A DNA stretch of 64,000 bases from Lytechinus variegatus. Lineage: Eukaryota > Echinodermata > Echinoidea > Temnopleuroida > Toxopneustidae. Location of the stretch: assembly GCF_018143015.1 (NCBI RefSeq), contig NC_054742.1, positions 59,342,853 to 59,406,852 of the forward strand, read 5' to 3'. A program made the translations under genes and the position numbers. A model generated the notes under the pieces. It searched no databases. It saw only the letters and a program-made list of their open reading frames with translations, and was not told the origin of the DNA. Of the stretch, positions 12,001 to 19,500 are shown in pieces. Within the stretch, counting starts at the first letter, position 1, and each line of letters opens with the position of its first letter.

Positions 12001-12579
12001 AGGAACATTGCCAAATCATGTTTGGCTGCTACAGTGAGTGTCCAACTCCAAGTCAAGCACCAAGTCAGTCTGTCTCTCTCACCTCGGATCTCAGACTCAG
12101 TCATTGTCTGGGAACCTCCCACTTTTTTTTCTTATCATGATGTTAAAACCAGCCCCGCCCCAGACTCTGTCTTATTTACAAAAAGATGCCATAATGATTA
12201 TCACTGGATAAAATAAAATAAAAACAAGTCTAGTGATTTAGTTGTTGTAACAGTCCCATTTTTTAGCTGTGCACATCACAGCTCATCACCCTCGGGCCTC
12301 GGCCTCACAGACAGACACAGTCACAGTGATCAATGCACAGTGTAGTGCTACAATCTACAGCAGCTAGCAGTACAGGCCTCAATTGTGTCATGTGATCCCA
12401 AACAACATCCGCCTCCGAGCTCCGACCCGATCCACCCGCTCGCACAAACTCACTTATACAAAGTTGTTTTCGACATTCATACTTTATCAAATATGAAATT
12501 AACTAAATACTGAATACTTACTCAAAGAGCCGTCATCAAATTTATCAAATTCCCAGCCAGATTTAGCTTCTCCCGTCAT
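10..12579 (-). CDS. WASHC4: WASHC4 (SWIP), WASH complex subunit 4, 5' part of gene
   Basis: Four coding exons give the first 108 residues; the rest lies beyond the left edge. WASHC4 is a large (about 1,170 aa in vertebrates) scaffold subunit of the endosomal WASH complex, which activates Arp2/3 for actin-driven cargo sorting. Seen here: N-terminus with [10 protein letters not shown], then [44 protein letters not shown] and [20 protein letters not shown], each close to the remembered human sequence ([28 protein letters not shown]). Splice phases chain exactly: exon 1 ends with one base, exon 2 supplies two, exons 2 and 3 end in phase 0. All introns are GT-AG. Intron 1 is about 8.7 kb and full of MITEs. 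The identification is very secure; the expression level and 5' UTR cannot be seen. Confidence 0.95.
137..600. repeat. fold-back element made of GGTCTAA/AGACCAA words
   Basis: In WASHC4 intron 3. The left half repeats words such as TTGGTCTAAT and TTGTCCAAT on the plus strand. The right half carries their complements (AGACCAA, GGACCAACTGG). The centre, near 358-385, reads GAACCAACTTTTCATTTGAC, and its complement recurs at 9425-9455. Two further members lie at 9230-9650 and 54260-54690. It behaves like a degenerate fold-back MITE family; I see no coding potential. Confidence 0.5.
636..740. repeat. (AT)n tract followed by a run of more than 20 G
   Basis: A short (AT)n run at about 636-652 is followed by an uninterrupted poly-G run near 716-739. 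Such tracts are length-unstable and prone to sequencing error. Confidence 0.85.
741..1850. other. WASHC4 intron 3, nothing recognised
   Basis: AT-rich intronic sequence with no exon-like segment, RNA gene or clear repeat that I could support. Confidence 0.6.
1855..2420. mobile_element. fold-back MITE nested in an older dispersed repeat
   Basis: The outer repeat (GACCTCTGCAACCTTTGACC near 1860, then a run of CAGACAGATGGACAG near 1985, then GGTGGGCGGAG near 2388) resembles the copy at 22620-22985. It is split by an inner element at about 2024-2360. The inner arms CACAAGGGTGGTTTTGA and TTTCAAAACCATCTTTGTG are inverted, followed inward by TTCCTG and CAGGAAAT. A short ATTT flank may be the target duplication. 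Confidence 0.6.
2518..2577 (-). CDS. WASHC4: WASHC4 coding exon 3
   Basis: 60 bases, 20 codons, residues 67-86 ([20 protein letters not shown]). Donor GTAAGA from 2517. It corresponds to the vertebrate LLPYEQSSLLELIKTENK segment. Both ends are phase 0. Confidence 0.92.
2600..3630. other. WASHC4 intron 2, nothing recognised
   Basis: AT-rich intron between exons 2 and 3. No exon, RNA or repeat structure that I could support. Confidence 0.6.
3642..3781 (-). CDS. WASHC4: WASHC4 coding exon 2
   Basis: 140 bases, acceptor TTACAG before 3781, donor GTAAGT from 3641. It completes the split lysine codon of exon 1 and encodes residues 21-66, including [19 protein letters not shown], the most conserved part visible. 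Ends in phase 0. Confidence 0.95.
3943..3963. repeat. poly-C run
   Basis: About 21 consecutive C in WASHC4 intron 1. Confidence 0.9.
4824..5042. mobile_element. hAT-type MITE with CAGAGCTGCCAA termini
   Basis: Perfect 12-bp terminal inverted repeats, CAGAGCTGCCAA at 4824 and TTGGCAGCTCTG ending at 5042. It is flanked by AATAAAC on both sides (4817-4823 and 5043-5049). Termini starting CAG plus a 7-8-bp duplication fit the hAT superfamily. It is non-coding and internally rich in AATCAGTATTTT words. A truncated relative ends in TTGGCAGCTCTG near 42491-42502. Confidence 0.85.
5140..5950. repeat. two degenerate fold-back repeats in WASHC4 intron 1
   Basis: TCCTCCAATTGGCAATGC near 5149 is mirrored by GCATTGCCAAGAGGAGGA near 5435, bounding one fold-back of about 300 bp. 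A second repeat starts near 5596 (AAAGGTGAGGTTCACCCTGA), typical of a MITE end. It contains the GTGACATCATGTATGAGA motif shared with other elements here. Confidence 0.5.
5942..6660. promoter_or_regulatory. CpG-rich block with CRE and NRF1-like sites
   Basis: Perfect CRE octamers TGACGTCA occur at 5942-5949 and 6459-6466. CGCGCATGCGCA at 6576-6587 matches the NRF1 consensus. CpG density is clearly higher than in the flanking intron. These are typical of animal promoters, so this could be an internal promoter or a transposon-borne regulatory module. A 74-codon reading frame (6018-6242, plus) lies here but is not recognisable. Promoter activity is inference. Confidence 0.4.
5970..7585. mobile_element. 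1.6-kb element with GGGGTAAGTTGAGCC termini
   Basis: GGGGTAAGTTGAGCCACCAC at 5970 is inverted at 7568-7585 (GGTGGCACAACTTACCCC). Further copies of the terminal word occur inside (GGGGCAAAGTTGAGCC near 7351, GCTCAACTTACCCC near 7552) and just outside (GGCAAGTTGAGCC near 7591). This fits a non-autonomous DNA transposon or a nested pair. The left part is CpG-rich and is described separately. Confidence 0.55.
7698..9068. mobile_element. DNA element with AGGGGAATCC termini
   Basis: AGGGGAATCC at 7698 and GGATTCCCCTTTAA ending near 9070 are inverted. A second, inverted copy of the right half begins at 63600 and runs off the window. Shared words include the ATATAACCCAGGTAG and GCGGCCAATTTGAAGTCTCC regions. 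The element is interrupted by a smaller MITE at 8211-8599. Non-coding. Confidence 0.65.
8211..8599. mobile_element. MITE with TACCCYTTTCATAAACC termini, nested
   Basis: TACCCTTTTCATAAACC at 8211 and GGTTTATGAAAGGGGTA ending 8599 are inverted. They are flanked by TGA on both sides (8208-8210, 8600-8602). Removing it restores ATCACTGATACTATG in the host element. Inside are repeated GCGGATAAT / ATTATCCGC words giving a strong hairpin. A 3-bp duplication suggests a PIF/Harbinger-like mechanism, though TGA is not the usual TWA. Confidence 0.8.
9230..9650. repeat. fold-back element of GGTCTAA/AGACCAA words, copy 2
   Basis: The left half carries TTGGTCTAG and TTGGTCCAC words; the right half carries CAGACCAAATGG and AAGACCAAG. 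The centre near 9425-9455 is the complement of the centre of the 137-600 copy. Confidence 0.5.
9650..10245. other. WASHC4 intron 1, nothing recognised
   Basis: AT-rich sequence with no supported feature. Confidence 0.6.
10246..10312. repeat. solo end of the GTCTCACCTGC tandem-repeat element
   Basis: CTGGCTGTCTCACCTGCAT followed by a decayed copy of the terminal segment (TTTAGCAGCAATTTTGACTTT). It is similar to 30838-30900 and the complement of 59895-59960. Only one terminus is present, so it is a fragment. Confidence 0.6.
10898..10951 (+). pseudogene. inverted duplicate of WASHC4 exon 1
   Basis: 51 bases (10898-10948) match the sense strand of WASHC4 exon 1 and its last 15 untranslated bases (12594-12544) with a single mismatch, but on the opposite strand, about 1.6 kb away inside intron 1. 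After GAATTTGAT the copy lacks a 9-base AAATTTGAT repeat and then diverges. It keeps the start codon and opens a 36-codon frame (10913-11023, [14 protein letters not shown]...). It has no donor at the exon 1 position, so it is not a usable alternative first exon of WASHC4. Confidence 0.8.
11225..11620. repeat. dispersed repeat with GTCCCCCCTATTATTTTTGG
   Basis: Segment rich in AAGGTCAT words and a TTTCTCCATCATAAAAGACC / GTCCCCCCTATTATTTTTGG region. It is shared in inverted form with 27285-27500 (CTACTATTTTTGGTCTTTTA). Probably the end of a transposon; family not identified. Confidence 0.5.
11750..12500. other. WASHC4 intron 1 start, no gene recognised
   Basis: Moderately GC-rich sequence next to exon 1 (GGAACCACCGTTCACTTCAC, CTCGGGCCTCGGCCTCACAG). 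It could hold intronic regulatory sequence. I see no coding or repeat structure. Confidence 0.4.
12522..12579 (-). CDS. WASHC4: WASHC4 coding exon 1
   Basis: Starts at ATG 12579-12577 and encodes 19 codons plus one base ([19 protein letters not shown]). It ends at a strong GTAAGT donor (12521-12516). The [10 protein letters not shown] stretch matches the vertebrate N-terminus (WEFDRVDDGS), which fixes the start. About 51 bases of this exon recur inverted at 10898-10948. Confidence 0.92.
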
Positions 12580-12920
12580 TTTAAGTTCACTTTGGAAGTC
12601 AGTTGCAGACGGAATTGGAGTCGTAGCGGTTCTCAATTTTTTTTTGCCCAGTGAAAAATCAGCTACGGAAACTCGGCCCCATTCGCTTAATCGGGGGGGG
12701 GGGGGTACGTAATTAGTCTCAGGGATTCAGGAATTTTCAAAGGGGACCCAAAATTTATTGTGAAATTTGGGGGTTGATATTGTGAGGGAGCAAATTAATT
12801 GAGGGGAGAGTGTGTAGGAATTTGTCCCCCTCCCCCTCTGGCTATAGCATGTCTTTTTCATTTTTTTCACATTCTTCACCAGCCAGTGCCGCCATATTAC
12901 CACTTGCCATGAGCTTTATT

Positions 12921-13395
12921 TTAAAGGAAAAGTCCACCCCAACAAAAAGTTTATTTGAATAAAAAGAGAAAAATCAAACAAGGATGACACTGCAAATTTC
13001 ATCAAAATCGGATGTAAAATAAGAAAGTTATGACACATTAAAAGTTTCGCTTAATTTCACAAAATATTCTTTGCACATCCCGGTCGGTATGCAAATGAGG
13101 GAACTGACGACATCATTCACTCACTATGTCTATTCTTTTGTATTTTAGTATATGAAATGTGAATATCAATGTCCTGTGAAACACTTAAGTCCTTGAACAT
13201 TTGGAATTGCCATTGTTTAACATTCTATGGGTCAGTCAAATTGTCAAATCTATAAAATTTAAATAATGTTTAATTCAAACAATAAAAAACAAAAGAAATA
13301 GTGAGTGAGGGACATCATCCATTCTCTCATTTGCATGTGAATAAATTGTGCATCTAACTATTTTGAGCAAAACTTTAATATGTGATAACTTGGAT
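12921..13395. mobile_element. fold-back MITE, AAGTCCACCCCAACAAAA family, truncated right arm
   Basis: Starts TTAAAGGAAAAGTCCACCCC and continues with AAATTTCATCAAAATCGGATG and TGTAAAATAAGAAAGTTATG. The inverted arm appears near 13310-13385. A longer copy is at 33859-34786. The right terminus is missing here. Confidence 0.75.
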
Positions 13396-13900
13396 CCGCC
13401 AATGGGTCAGAAGAACGAATAAAAAAATATATCAATAATACTACTTCGGTACATGAATTTCTTTTAAAATAATATTTTATTTGTCTTACTCTTTCAAATC
13501 AATAAGTTTCACAATTCATATAAATCAAAATTTTATACATGTATACGAAACAAATAATGAGATTACTAGAATTTTTTTACAAATGAATTTAATTGCCCAA
13601 TTTCTCTTCCATAATTTGAAAGCAGAGGGGGGGGGGACATATCAATCGACAAATAAAAAAAAACAGAATTCGTTTCCCTGAATATATAAATAATCATCTT
13701 TTGCACAAGAAAATATTTTAAAGGTTAATTAGAGGAAGGTTATTAGCCTAAAAGCGTCCCTACACACTCATCTTACCCACACCCCCCCCTCATCTTTCTC
13801 CCCAGACACTGCTCACACAAGTTCAATTCAACTCAACACCACCCCCCCCCCCTCCCTAAAAATACTGCGCCATCTAGTGTCTTTATAGGAGAAGCGATTG
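13396..13900. other. intergenic, low-complexity
   Basis: AT-rich DNA with C/G runs near 13626-13635 and 13785-13855. It lies in the divergent WASHC4-HIGD1 interval. No gene seen. Confidence 0.5.
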
Positions 13901-13904
13901 CGTA

Positions 13905-14027
13905 ATGAAACCGTACCGGTGAAGAACGAAGAACACGAACGTCGGCGACTGAGGTCTGAGCTGAAGTTGGGATCTTAAAATCATCAAGAAACCATTTTCT
14001 TCACATTTCCGTGTTTGTCCTGCTTGT
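13905..14027 (+). promoter_or_regulatory. possible HIGD1 promoter and untranslated first exon
   Basis: A CpG-containing segment (GAAACCGTACCGGTGAAG, AACGTCGGCGACTGAGG) precedes a GTGAGT donor-like site at 14028-14033, upstream of HIGD1. An acceptor-like TTTTTTTAAAG ends near 15859, 47 bases before the ATG. An untranslated exon spliced to that site would fit. Only a transcript could confirm this. Confidence 0.3.
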
Positions 14028-14296
14028 GAGTGGTCATTTCAAAAGTATTTATAAGTTATTCTCTCACTTCCATGTCTTGAAACTTTCTGTTATTCGTTTT
14101 ATTAATAAGTTACTTGCTCGAATTTTGTCTCGATCAAGCCTTCATCAATTCAAGGCAAGACAACCATGTCATGAATGAATGAATGACTGTAATACGTCAT
14201 AGTATGCGTACGTGCAGTTTTGGACATGCGTGTGTTTTCCAAATCTTGCTTACATATTTACAACGCCGAAACCGGCAAATTTGACTTAAACACAGT

Positions 14297-14910
14297 GGCC
14301 CGTATTCTGAAGTCAGGTTTAACTTAAACCATGGTCTAAGTCTGGTCTAAAATTATGGGAAGCCAGATACTCGAAAATTCTGCTTATATTGTATATTTTA
14401 TTATATTACTATTCTGTTTCCTTTACTTTCATAATGAAGAAAAATACTTCAAAATACTTCAGTTATCATTCACAGACAATTCTGGCGTCATATGAGTTAA
14501 TAAATTTGATGTATATTGTTAGGGAATTGTACCCCAATTGGCTCTCCATAGTTAAACCACAACTTTAAACCAGGGTTTAACTTAAACTCAGGTTTAAAGT
14601 TGTGGTTTAAGTATGGGAAGCCAAAAGTCATGAAAGTATCAAAATTTGTATTAAGTTGTATGTTTCTTATGTTTACTGTGCTCTTTCCTGAGTGATTCAT
14701 TGATGGTGAAGACAATCATCTATTTATACTTCCTACACAATTATGAATGATATGAGAGCCGAATGAGCTGAAAGTATGATATCTCTACTGTTAGTGATTT
14801 TTTGTAACAATTGCCTTGGCTGTCCAAACTTAAACCACAACTTTAAAGTTTTAATAAACCTGAGTTTAATTCAAATTTTTAATCTTCTTGGGTTCTTCGG
14901 GATACGGGCC
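14297..14910. mobile_element. MITE with GGCCCGTATTCTGAA termini
   Basis: GGCCCGTATTCTGAAG at 14297 and CTTCGGGATACGGGCC ending 14910 are inverted. The inside holds several copies of GTTTAAACCTGAGTTTAA-like words and TATGGGAAGCC. AGT flanks both ends and may be the duplication. Related copies are at 52877-53455 (GGCCGGCATTCTGAA) and, decayed, near 19341-19490. Confidence 0.7.
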
Positions 14911-15129
14911 AGTATCATTATTCATTAAATTTGTGGCAAGTCTATGATTAAGTTATGACACATATCTAGACGACTAATGTAGCAGCCTAGAGATCTAGCC
15001 ATTTTATGCCTGACAAAGTCAGTTGAGACTTGAGTTGAGTGCAAGAATCTTCAATCTTGGACTAAAAATGGAGGCAGATCAACCCAGACATGCCAGAAGA
15101 AGAACCCAAGAAGATTAAAAATTTGAATT
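14868..15129. repeat. 30-bp perfect inverted repeat, arms 14868-14897 and 15100-15129
   Basis: The right end of the preceding MITE (AATCTTCTTGGGTTCTT at 14881-14897 plus flank) is repeated exactly in reverse complement at 15100-15129 (AAGAACCCAAGAAGATT...). Identity ends sharply on both sides. Confidence 0.85.
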
Positions 15130-15344
15130 GAATTGCATTTTGGAACAGATTATCTAGAATGACTTAATTTAAAATAAATGATAATTATAAAAGAGCATCA
15201 TTTACACTTTCCAATGATGCAATAATATTTGATTTCACTTGAGGATAAAGTGGTTAAATTCTTTAAGAAAGTCTCACAATTCACGAGATTTTGTAAGTTA
15301 GAGAGTTGAATTCAGCAAAATGCAAGAGAGGGCTAGAATAAATC

Positions 15345-15600
15345 TTGCTTATTTGCTCATTAGCATAGCATAGGGCTCTGCAGTCTGGCTGAAAGTGGGG
15401 ATGTGACATCATCCCACCAAATGAATATTTATGATGATGTGCACATCGCCAAATGTAAAAATTAAATAACTTCGCTGTTTGTCTTCAGATTTTGATGAAA
15501 TTTTTCGCATTTTGCTTTGTGAATTTTACTTCATTTATCTTTATACGTTTTTACCCAGAGTACCCCCTTCGAAGCTATGACAGTGTTGGAACTGTGAGGG
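15345..15600. mobile_element. half MITE of the GGGATGCTCCAGGCTG family
   Basis: GTGGGGATGTGACATCATCC, AAATGAATATT and a terminal TTTTCGCATTTTGCTTTGTG segment match the right halves of 37094-37836 and 42943-43382. The left half and outer terminus are absent. Confidence 0.6.
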
Positions 15601-15905
15601 TTAAAACCAAAATTCTACCATTTTTTTTCAGAACAGTGTCGATATTGCCAGATGTGGAAGCGGGACATTTGCCATGGAATGGGAATCACCTTTAGTTACA
15701 GCTTTCAAATGAATTTGATGAATGAAGTGATAGTACAATGAATTAAATCTGATATGGTTATTCATTGGGGTTGTTTTTCTTACTTTTCCCAGAAATCTGC
15801 TGGCCCCATCACCTTGCAAGAAATTGTGACAATTGGACATATTTTTTTAAAGCAAAATCAGGATATTTGGAGAGCCATATTTCTTCCCTCGATCATCTTT
15901 CCATA

Positions 15906-16005
15906 ATGTCTAGACCCATACCAAGGATAGAGTATGAAGACTACAATGAATCACCAACTGAAAAGCTGAAAAGGAAAGTTATTGCTGATCCATATGTTCC
16001 TGTTG
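15906..16005 (+). CDS. HIGD1-like coding exon 1
   Basis: 100 bases, residues 1-33 plus one base of Gly34. Donor GTAAGG at 16006-16011. Encodes the acidic N-terminus and the KRKVIADPYVPV motif. Confidence 0.92.
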
Positions 16006-17167
16006 GTAAGGATTTCTCATATTTTTTACTTGTTTACAATAGTAATAAAGGGGTGGGGGACAAGGAAAAACAATTCTTATGAGAAACAACTTTTATATAA
16101 TCACAATGTACAGGAATATATTTCTTATACTGAATTCCATGATTTGTTAATAAGTGATTTTTTTTAAAGTTCAAATAAATCGATAGAAAACATTAGTTAC
16201 TCATGGAATGTTTAATGAAATGAGAGTTATAGAACTTTTTTAACACAATGAATTTATAAATATTTTGATGGAAGCAGGGGTTTTGAAGTTTTTGAACTCA
16301 AACAAATTTCTATACCTTCTGATTGAAGCAGAGGAATAGAAATTTATTTTAAAATCAAAATGATTACTGGAAGCAGAGGTATTGCAGTTTTTTAACTCAA
16401 ATGAATTGATAAACATTCTGATGGAAGCAAGAGTATTGAAGTTTTTGAACTCTTGTCTTGTCATGCTGTTGAAGCCCACAATCAAAATGTTGATTATTAT
16501 GGCTAAAATAAAAACCTCAAATACTTTTCAACAAATATAAATCAAATAATCCGATAAAAGCAAAGGTATAGAATTGTTTAAATACTCAATTGAGTTAATA
16601 AACATTCTGCTGGAGGCAGAGGTGTATAGATTTCAATTATTCTGTTGTCTGTTTTTCTGTTGACTCCCACAATCAAAGTTTTGATTGTTATGGCCAAAAA
16701 ACAACAAATCAAATTAAATTTATAATCATTCTGATGGAAGTGCATTGGAGCTTTATTCATTTTGCTTTTATTTCAATGCAGGAATATAGAAGTTTTTGAA
16801 CTCTTGTCTTAACATTTTGACTTTCTGTCGAAAGCCACAATCAAAGTGTTAATTTTTATGGCACCCCCAAATGTTGTCATTAACATTCCGATGAAAGCAG
16901 GGACCGTATAGAAATTTTCGTACTTGAATGAATTGTTATAGTGCATTAGAACCATATTTATTTCTATATCATTCGAATGCAGGTATCCTTGGTTTCTGCG
17001 GAGCCTTAGCATGGGGTGCCTACTCGTACAAGAGCCGTGGTAACACATCTACTTCCATCTTCCTAATGAGACTTCGAGTGGTAGCCCAGACTTGTGTCGT
17101 TGGAGCAATGGCTGTAGGAGCAGGAGTGACAATGATGAAGAGCTTTTCCTCAGAAAAGAAATCATAA
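15906..17167 (+). CDS. HIG1 domain family member 1-like protein
   Basis: Two coding exons encode 94 aa, against 93 for human HIGD1A. HIGD1 proteins are small inner-mitochondrial-membrane proteins that associate with respiratory complexes (mainly cytochrome c oxidase) and respond to hypoxia. Residues 19-34 contain EKLKRKVIADPYVPVG, matching the vertebrate KLIRKAKEAPFVPVG. Residues 35-50 and 68-85 form two hydrophobic segments separated by the YKSRGNTSTS loop and MRLRVVAQ, the HIG1 signature. The tail is lysine-rich (EKKS). MSRPIP at 15906 was chosen because the upstream in-frame extension is unlike the family. The splice is phase 1 inside the glycine codon of VPVG, GT-AG. The gene is convergent with RSU1. 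Whether it is HIGD1A, B or C cannot be said. Confidence 0.93.
16240..16982 (+). repeat. imperfect tandem repeat filling HIGD1 intron
   Basis: Repeated units of roughly 55 bp (some fused into about 110-130 bp) share AACATTCTGATGGAAGCAG, AGGTATAGAA and TTTTGAACTCAAATGAATT. Longer units add CCCACAATCAAAGTTTTGAT. About ten diverged units run directly into the real splice acceptor. Confidence 0.75.
16983..17167 (+). CDS. HIGD1-like coding exon 2
   Basis: 185 bases after acceptor GAATGCAG, completing Gly34 and encoding both transmembrane segments up to TAA at 17165-17167. The acceptor lies in the last unit of the intronic tandem repeat. Confidence 0.93.
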
Positions 17168-18955
17168 ATCCTATCAGAGACAGTATGATACATATTAATG
17201 CCAAATTGAGGAATAGGAAAAGGAGACAAAGCTTCATTTGTGTCACCTTGTAATTCAGATGTCAGCCTTTGCATTTTTCTTGAATGTGTTTGAGGCCTTC
17301 ATATATACTTTTAATTACATGTACATGTAAAGGCTCACATCCCCAGCTCACATTCTTAACTCGCTTTAGCACTAAAAAAATACATTTGGCCCACTTTACT
17401 GTTATTGGTTGCCAATATTTTTTTAAGTTAAAAGAATATGAGCTGTTAAAATTATCAAATTGAAGGTTTTTGTTCCTTCATGACTCGTCTATTTAAAAGA
17501 ACAAATGAAAGATATCTAGCTTTCAGATGCACATTCGCCATTTATAGCATAGCTTTTAAAATGTCCTTGAGAGATCAAAGGTAGTGAGCTAAGATGTTTT
17601 TAAGATCTGCTAAATACATATTTATTCTATTTTATGCTGTGACAGCAATATGAAAAAAAATATTTTGTAATAATGACAAAAGGAATTTGGTTGCTGCTAT
17701 TTATGAATGTTTATGATTTAGAAACCAATATAAATCGTCTCCTAAAATTTGTGTTTAATTTGCAATTGACATCTTGTGGAAATATGCTTCGATGTAAAAT
17801 TTGTAAGCACAAATTATTTCATTTTACTAGATAAATATTTTGGGTCAATAATCTTTCAATCTTTCTGGATCATTTAAAGAAGGATGTTAGGCTGACTTTT
17901 AGGGGTTGGTTCATTTTTTATTCTAGTTCGTTTTGTTGTACTTTGGTTCCTCTTCATGCAAATCTTTGCAGGGAAAATCCATAAACAAGAGGATATGGAA
18001 GCATTACTAAATATAGTCTTCTCTTGCCAGAACTATATGTTTCCTGTTAAAGTTGCATGATAATATTGAAACATTGTGATATTGAAACTTTAGTAAATGG
18101 ACAAAGTTGGGTCCATGACATTGTCTATCAATATTGTACACTTTATTGAGGTTTTAATGTGTTTCTTATCAGACAATATATCTGCCTGGAAATGCTATAA
18201 AGAAGAGACACTATTCATCATTTCATCAATACAATTCACCAAGGTCTGTGGAAAAGAGTGATAAAAATGTCATCCCAATACCAATATTTTATCCCCCCCC
18301 CCCCCCCCCCTCTTCTTAATTCTGTAAGTCTCAGCTGAAAAGTAGTATGTGAACATTACTTGGCAGTGTTTGGCATTTATTCATTGGGGGTGATGATATG
18401 TTGCTGTATATATATATATTTCTTTACAGTTTATGATAATGTGTAATATCTTTCAGCTTTACTTCCTGACATTGTCACCAATAGGATGTGAAGAATAACT
18501 CAAATAAGCTTCCTGAAGTAGCCTATATTGAAATTATATATTGTACTCATACTAAAGCATAAAATATTTCCCTAAAACACATTTCAACTCTAAAAAGACA
18601 AAGACTGAATTATTTTTTAATCCTAACAAGATGGGGGCCCTCTTAAAAGTCTTTTAAAAAGTTGTGCAAAACTTAAAAGAAAAAAAAGTCATGTAATGAT
18701 GTAACTTGAAGTTGACATGTTACAGATGTATCACAAAAAATCTCAAGGAGGCAAATATGTAAGGGTTAGAGCCAGTTTGATTTTTTTTAAATTATGTTTG
18801 GAAAGAGAATATATTTGCTTAGTCTATTGAGACCAAACACACATCTATGATTGCAGTGAATAAAAAGTATATTTTGAGACAAAATTGTTAATGTAAGATA
18901 AAAGTGACTGAAATAAAACTGATGTAAATCAATAGATGTGCAAGACTAATATTTT
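17168..18955 (+). other. HIGD1 3' UTR and downstream sequence
   Basis: AT-rich, unique-looking sequence after the stop codon. AATAAA at 18912-18917 (GAAATAAAACTG) is one candidate poly(A) signal; others are possible. It contains a poly-C run at about 18293-18311 and a short (AT)n at 18408-18419. No further gene seen. Confidence 0.4.
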
Positions 18956-18960
18956 TTTCT

Positions 18961-19135
18961 GTGGCGGATCCAAGATATACCAAAAGGGGAAGGGGGCATA
19001 TAGACAAGCAAAATGGTCGAAGGTCACTATCATAGTAATTATTTTGCTTTTAAATACCCCCAAGTTTTAACAAGCAAAGAATAGAGTAAAAAATGGTGGG
19101 AATATGCCCCAACCCCTATCCTGGATCCATGCCTG
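18961..19135. mobile_element. small MITE with GGCGGATCCA...TGGATCCATGCC ends
   Basis: TGGCGGATCCAAGATAT at 18963 is mirrored by TATCCTGGATCCATGCC near 19116-19133. Arm words AAAAGGGGAAGGGGGCATA and AATATGCCCCAACCCCTAT pair. A decayed end of the same type (CTTGGATCTGCCCCT) lies near 36417. Confidence 0.6.
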
Positions 19136-19340
19136 GATGTTTTTATCTTCGGTTTTAGTATGGAAATATATTATTTTAATATGTTTTGTTTGACATTTAG
19201 ACTGAGGATAGATTCTATGAATCTTTTTAATTTTTTGTTCCCATTGGATACATTTAGTATAGTTTTGTTTACTTGTGAGTTAATATGATTGGTGGATACA
19301 TGGAACTGCTGTTAGTCATTCAAGAAAGGCATGAAAACCA

Positions 19341-19500
19341 TCACTAGTCCTTCAGTCCAATATTAGAAACACGGAGTAAAATTTATACCATGCTTTAGTC
19401 AGACCATCGTTGGTGAATCGCAACAAGGTTTATTTCATGGACTAAAGTTCGGTCCGGCTAATTAAACCATGGTTCAGATTTTGGCCAGGTCTTTCTAGAC
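19341..19500. repeat. decayed relative of the GGCCCGTATTCTGAA MITE
   Basis: Words ATGCTTTAGTCAGACCATC, CATGGACTAAAGTTC and ACCATGGTTCAGATTTTGGCC resemble the interior and end of the 14297-14910 and 52877-53455 elements. The ends are unclear. Confidence 0.4.

Noticed and set aside
15765-15905. Upstream in-frame extension of HIGD1 (start at 15765)
   Set aside because: Adds residues unlike any HIGD1 protein; MSRPIP at 15906 gives the expected length.
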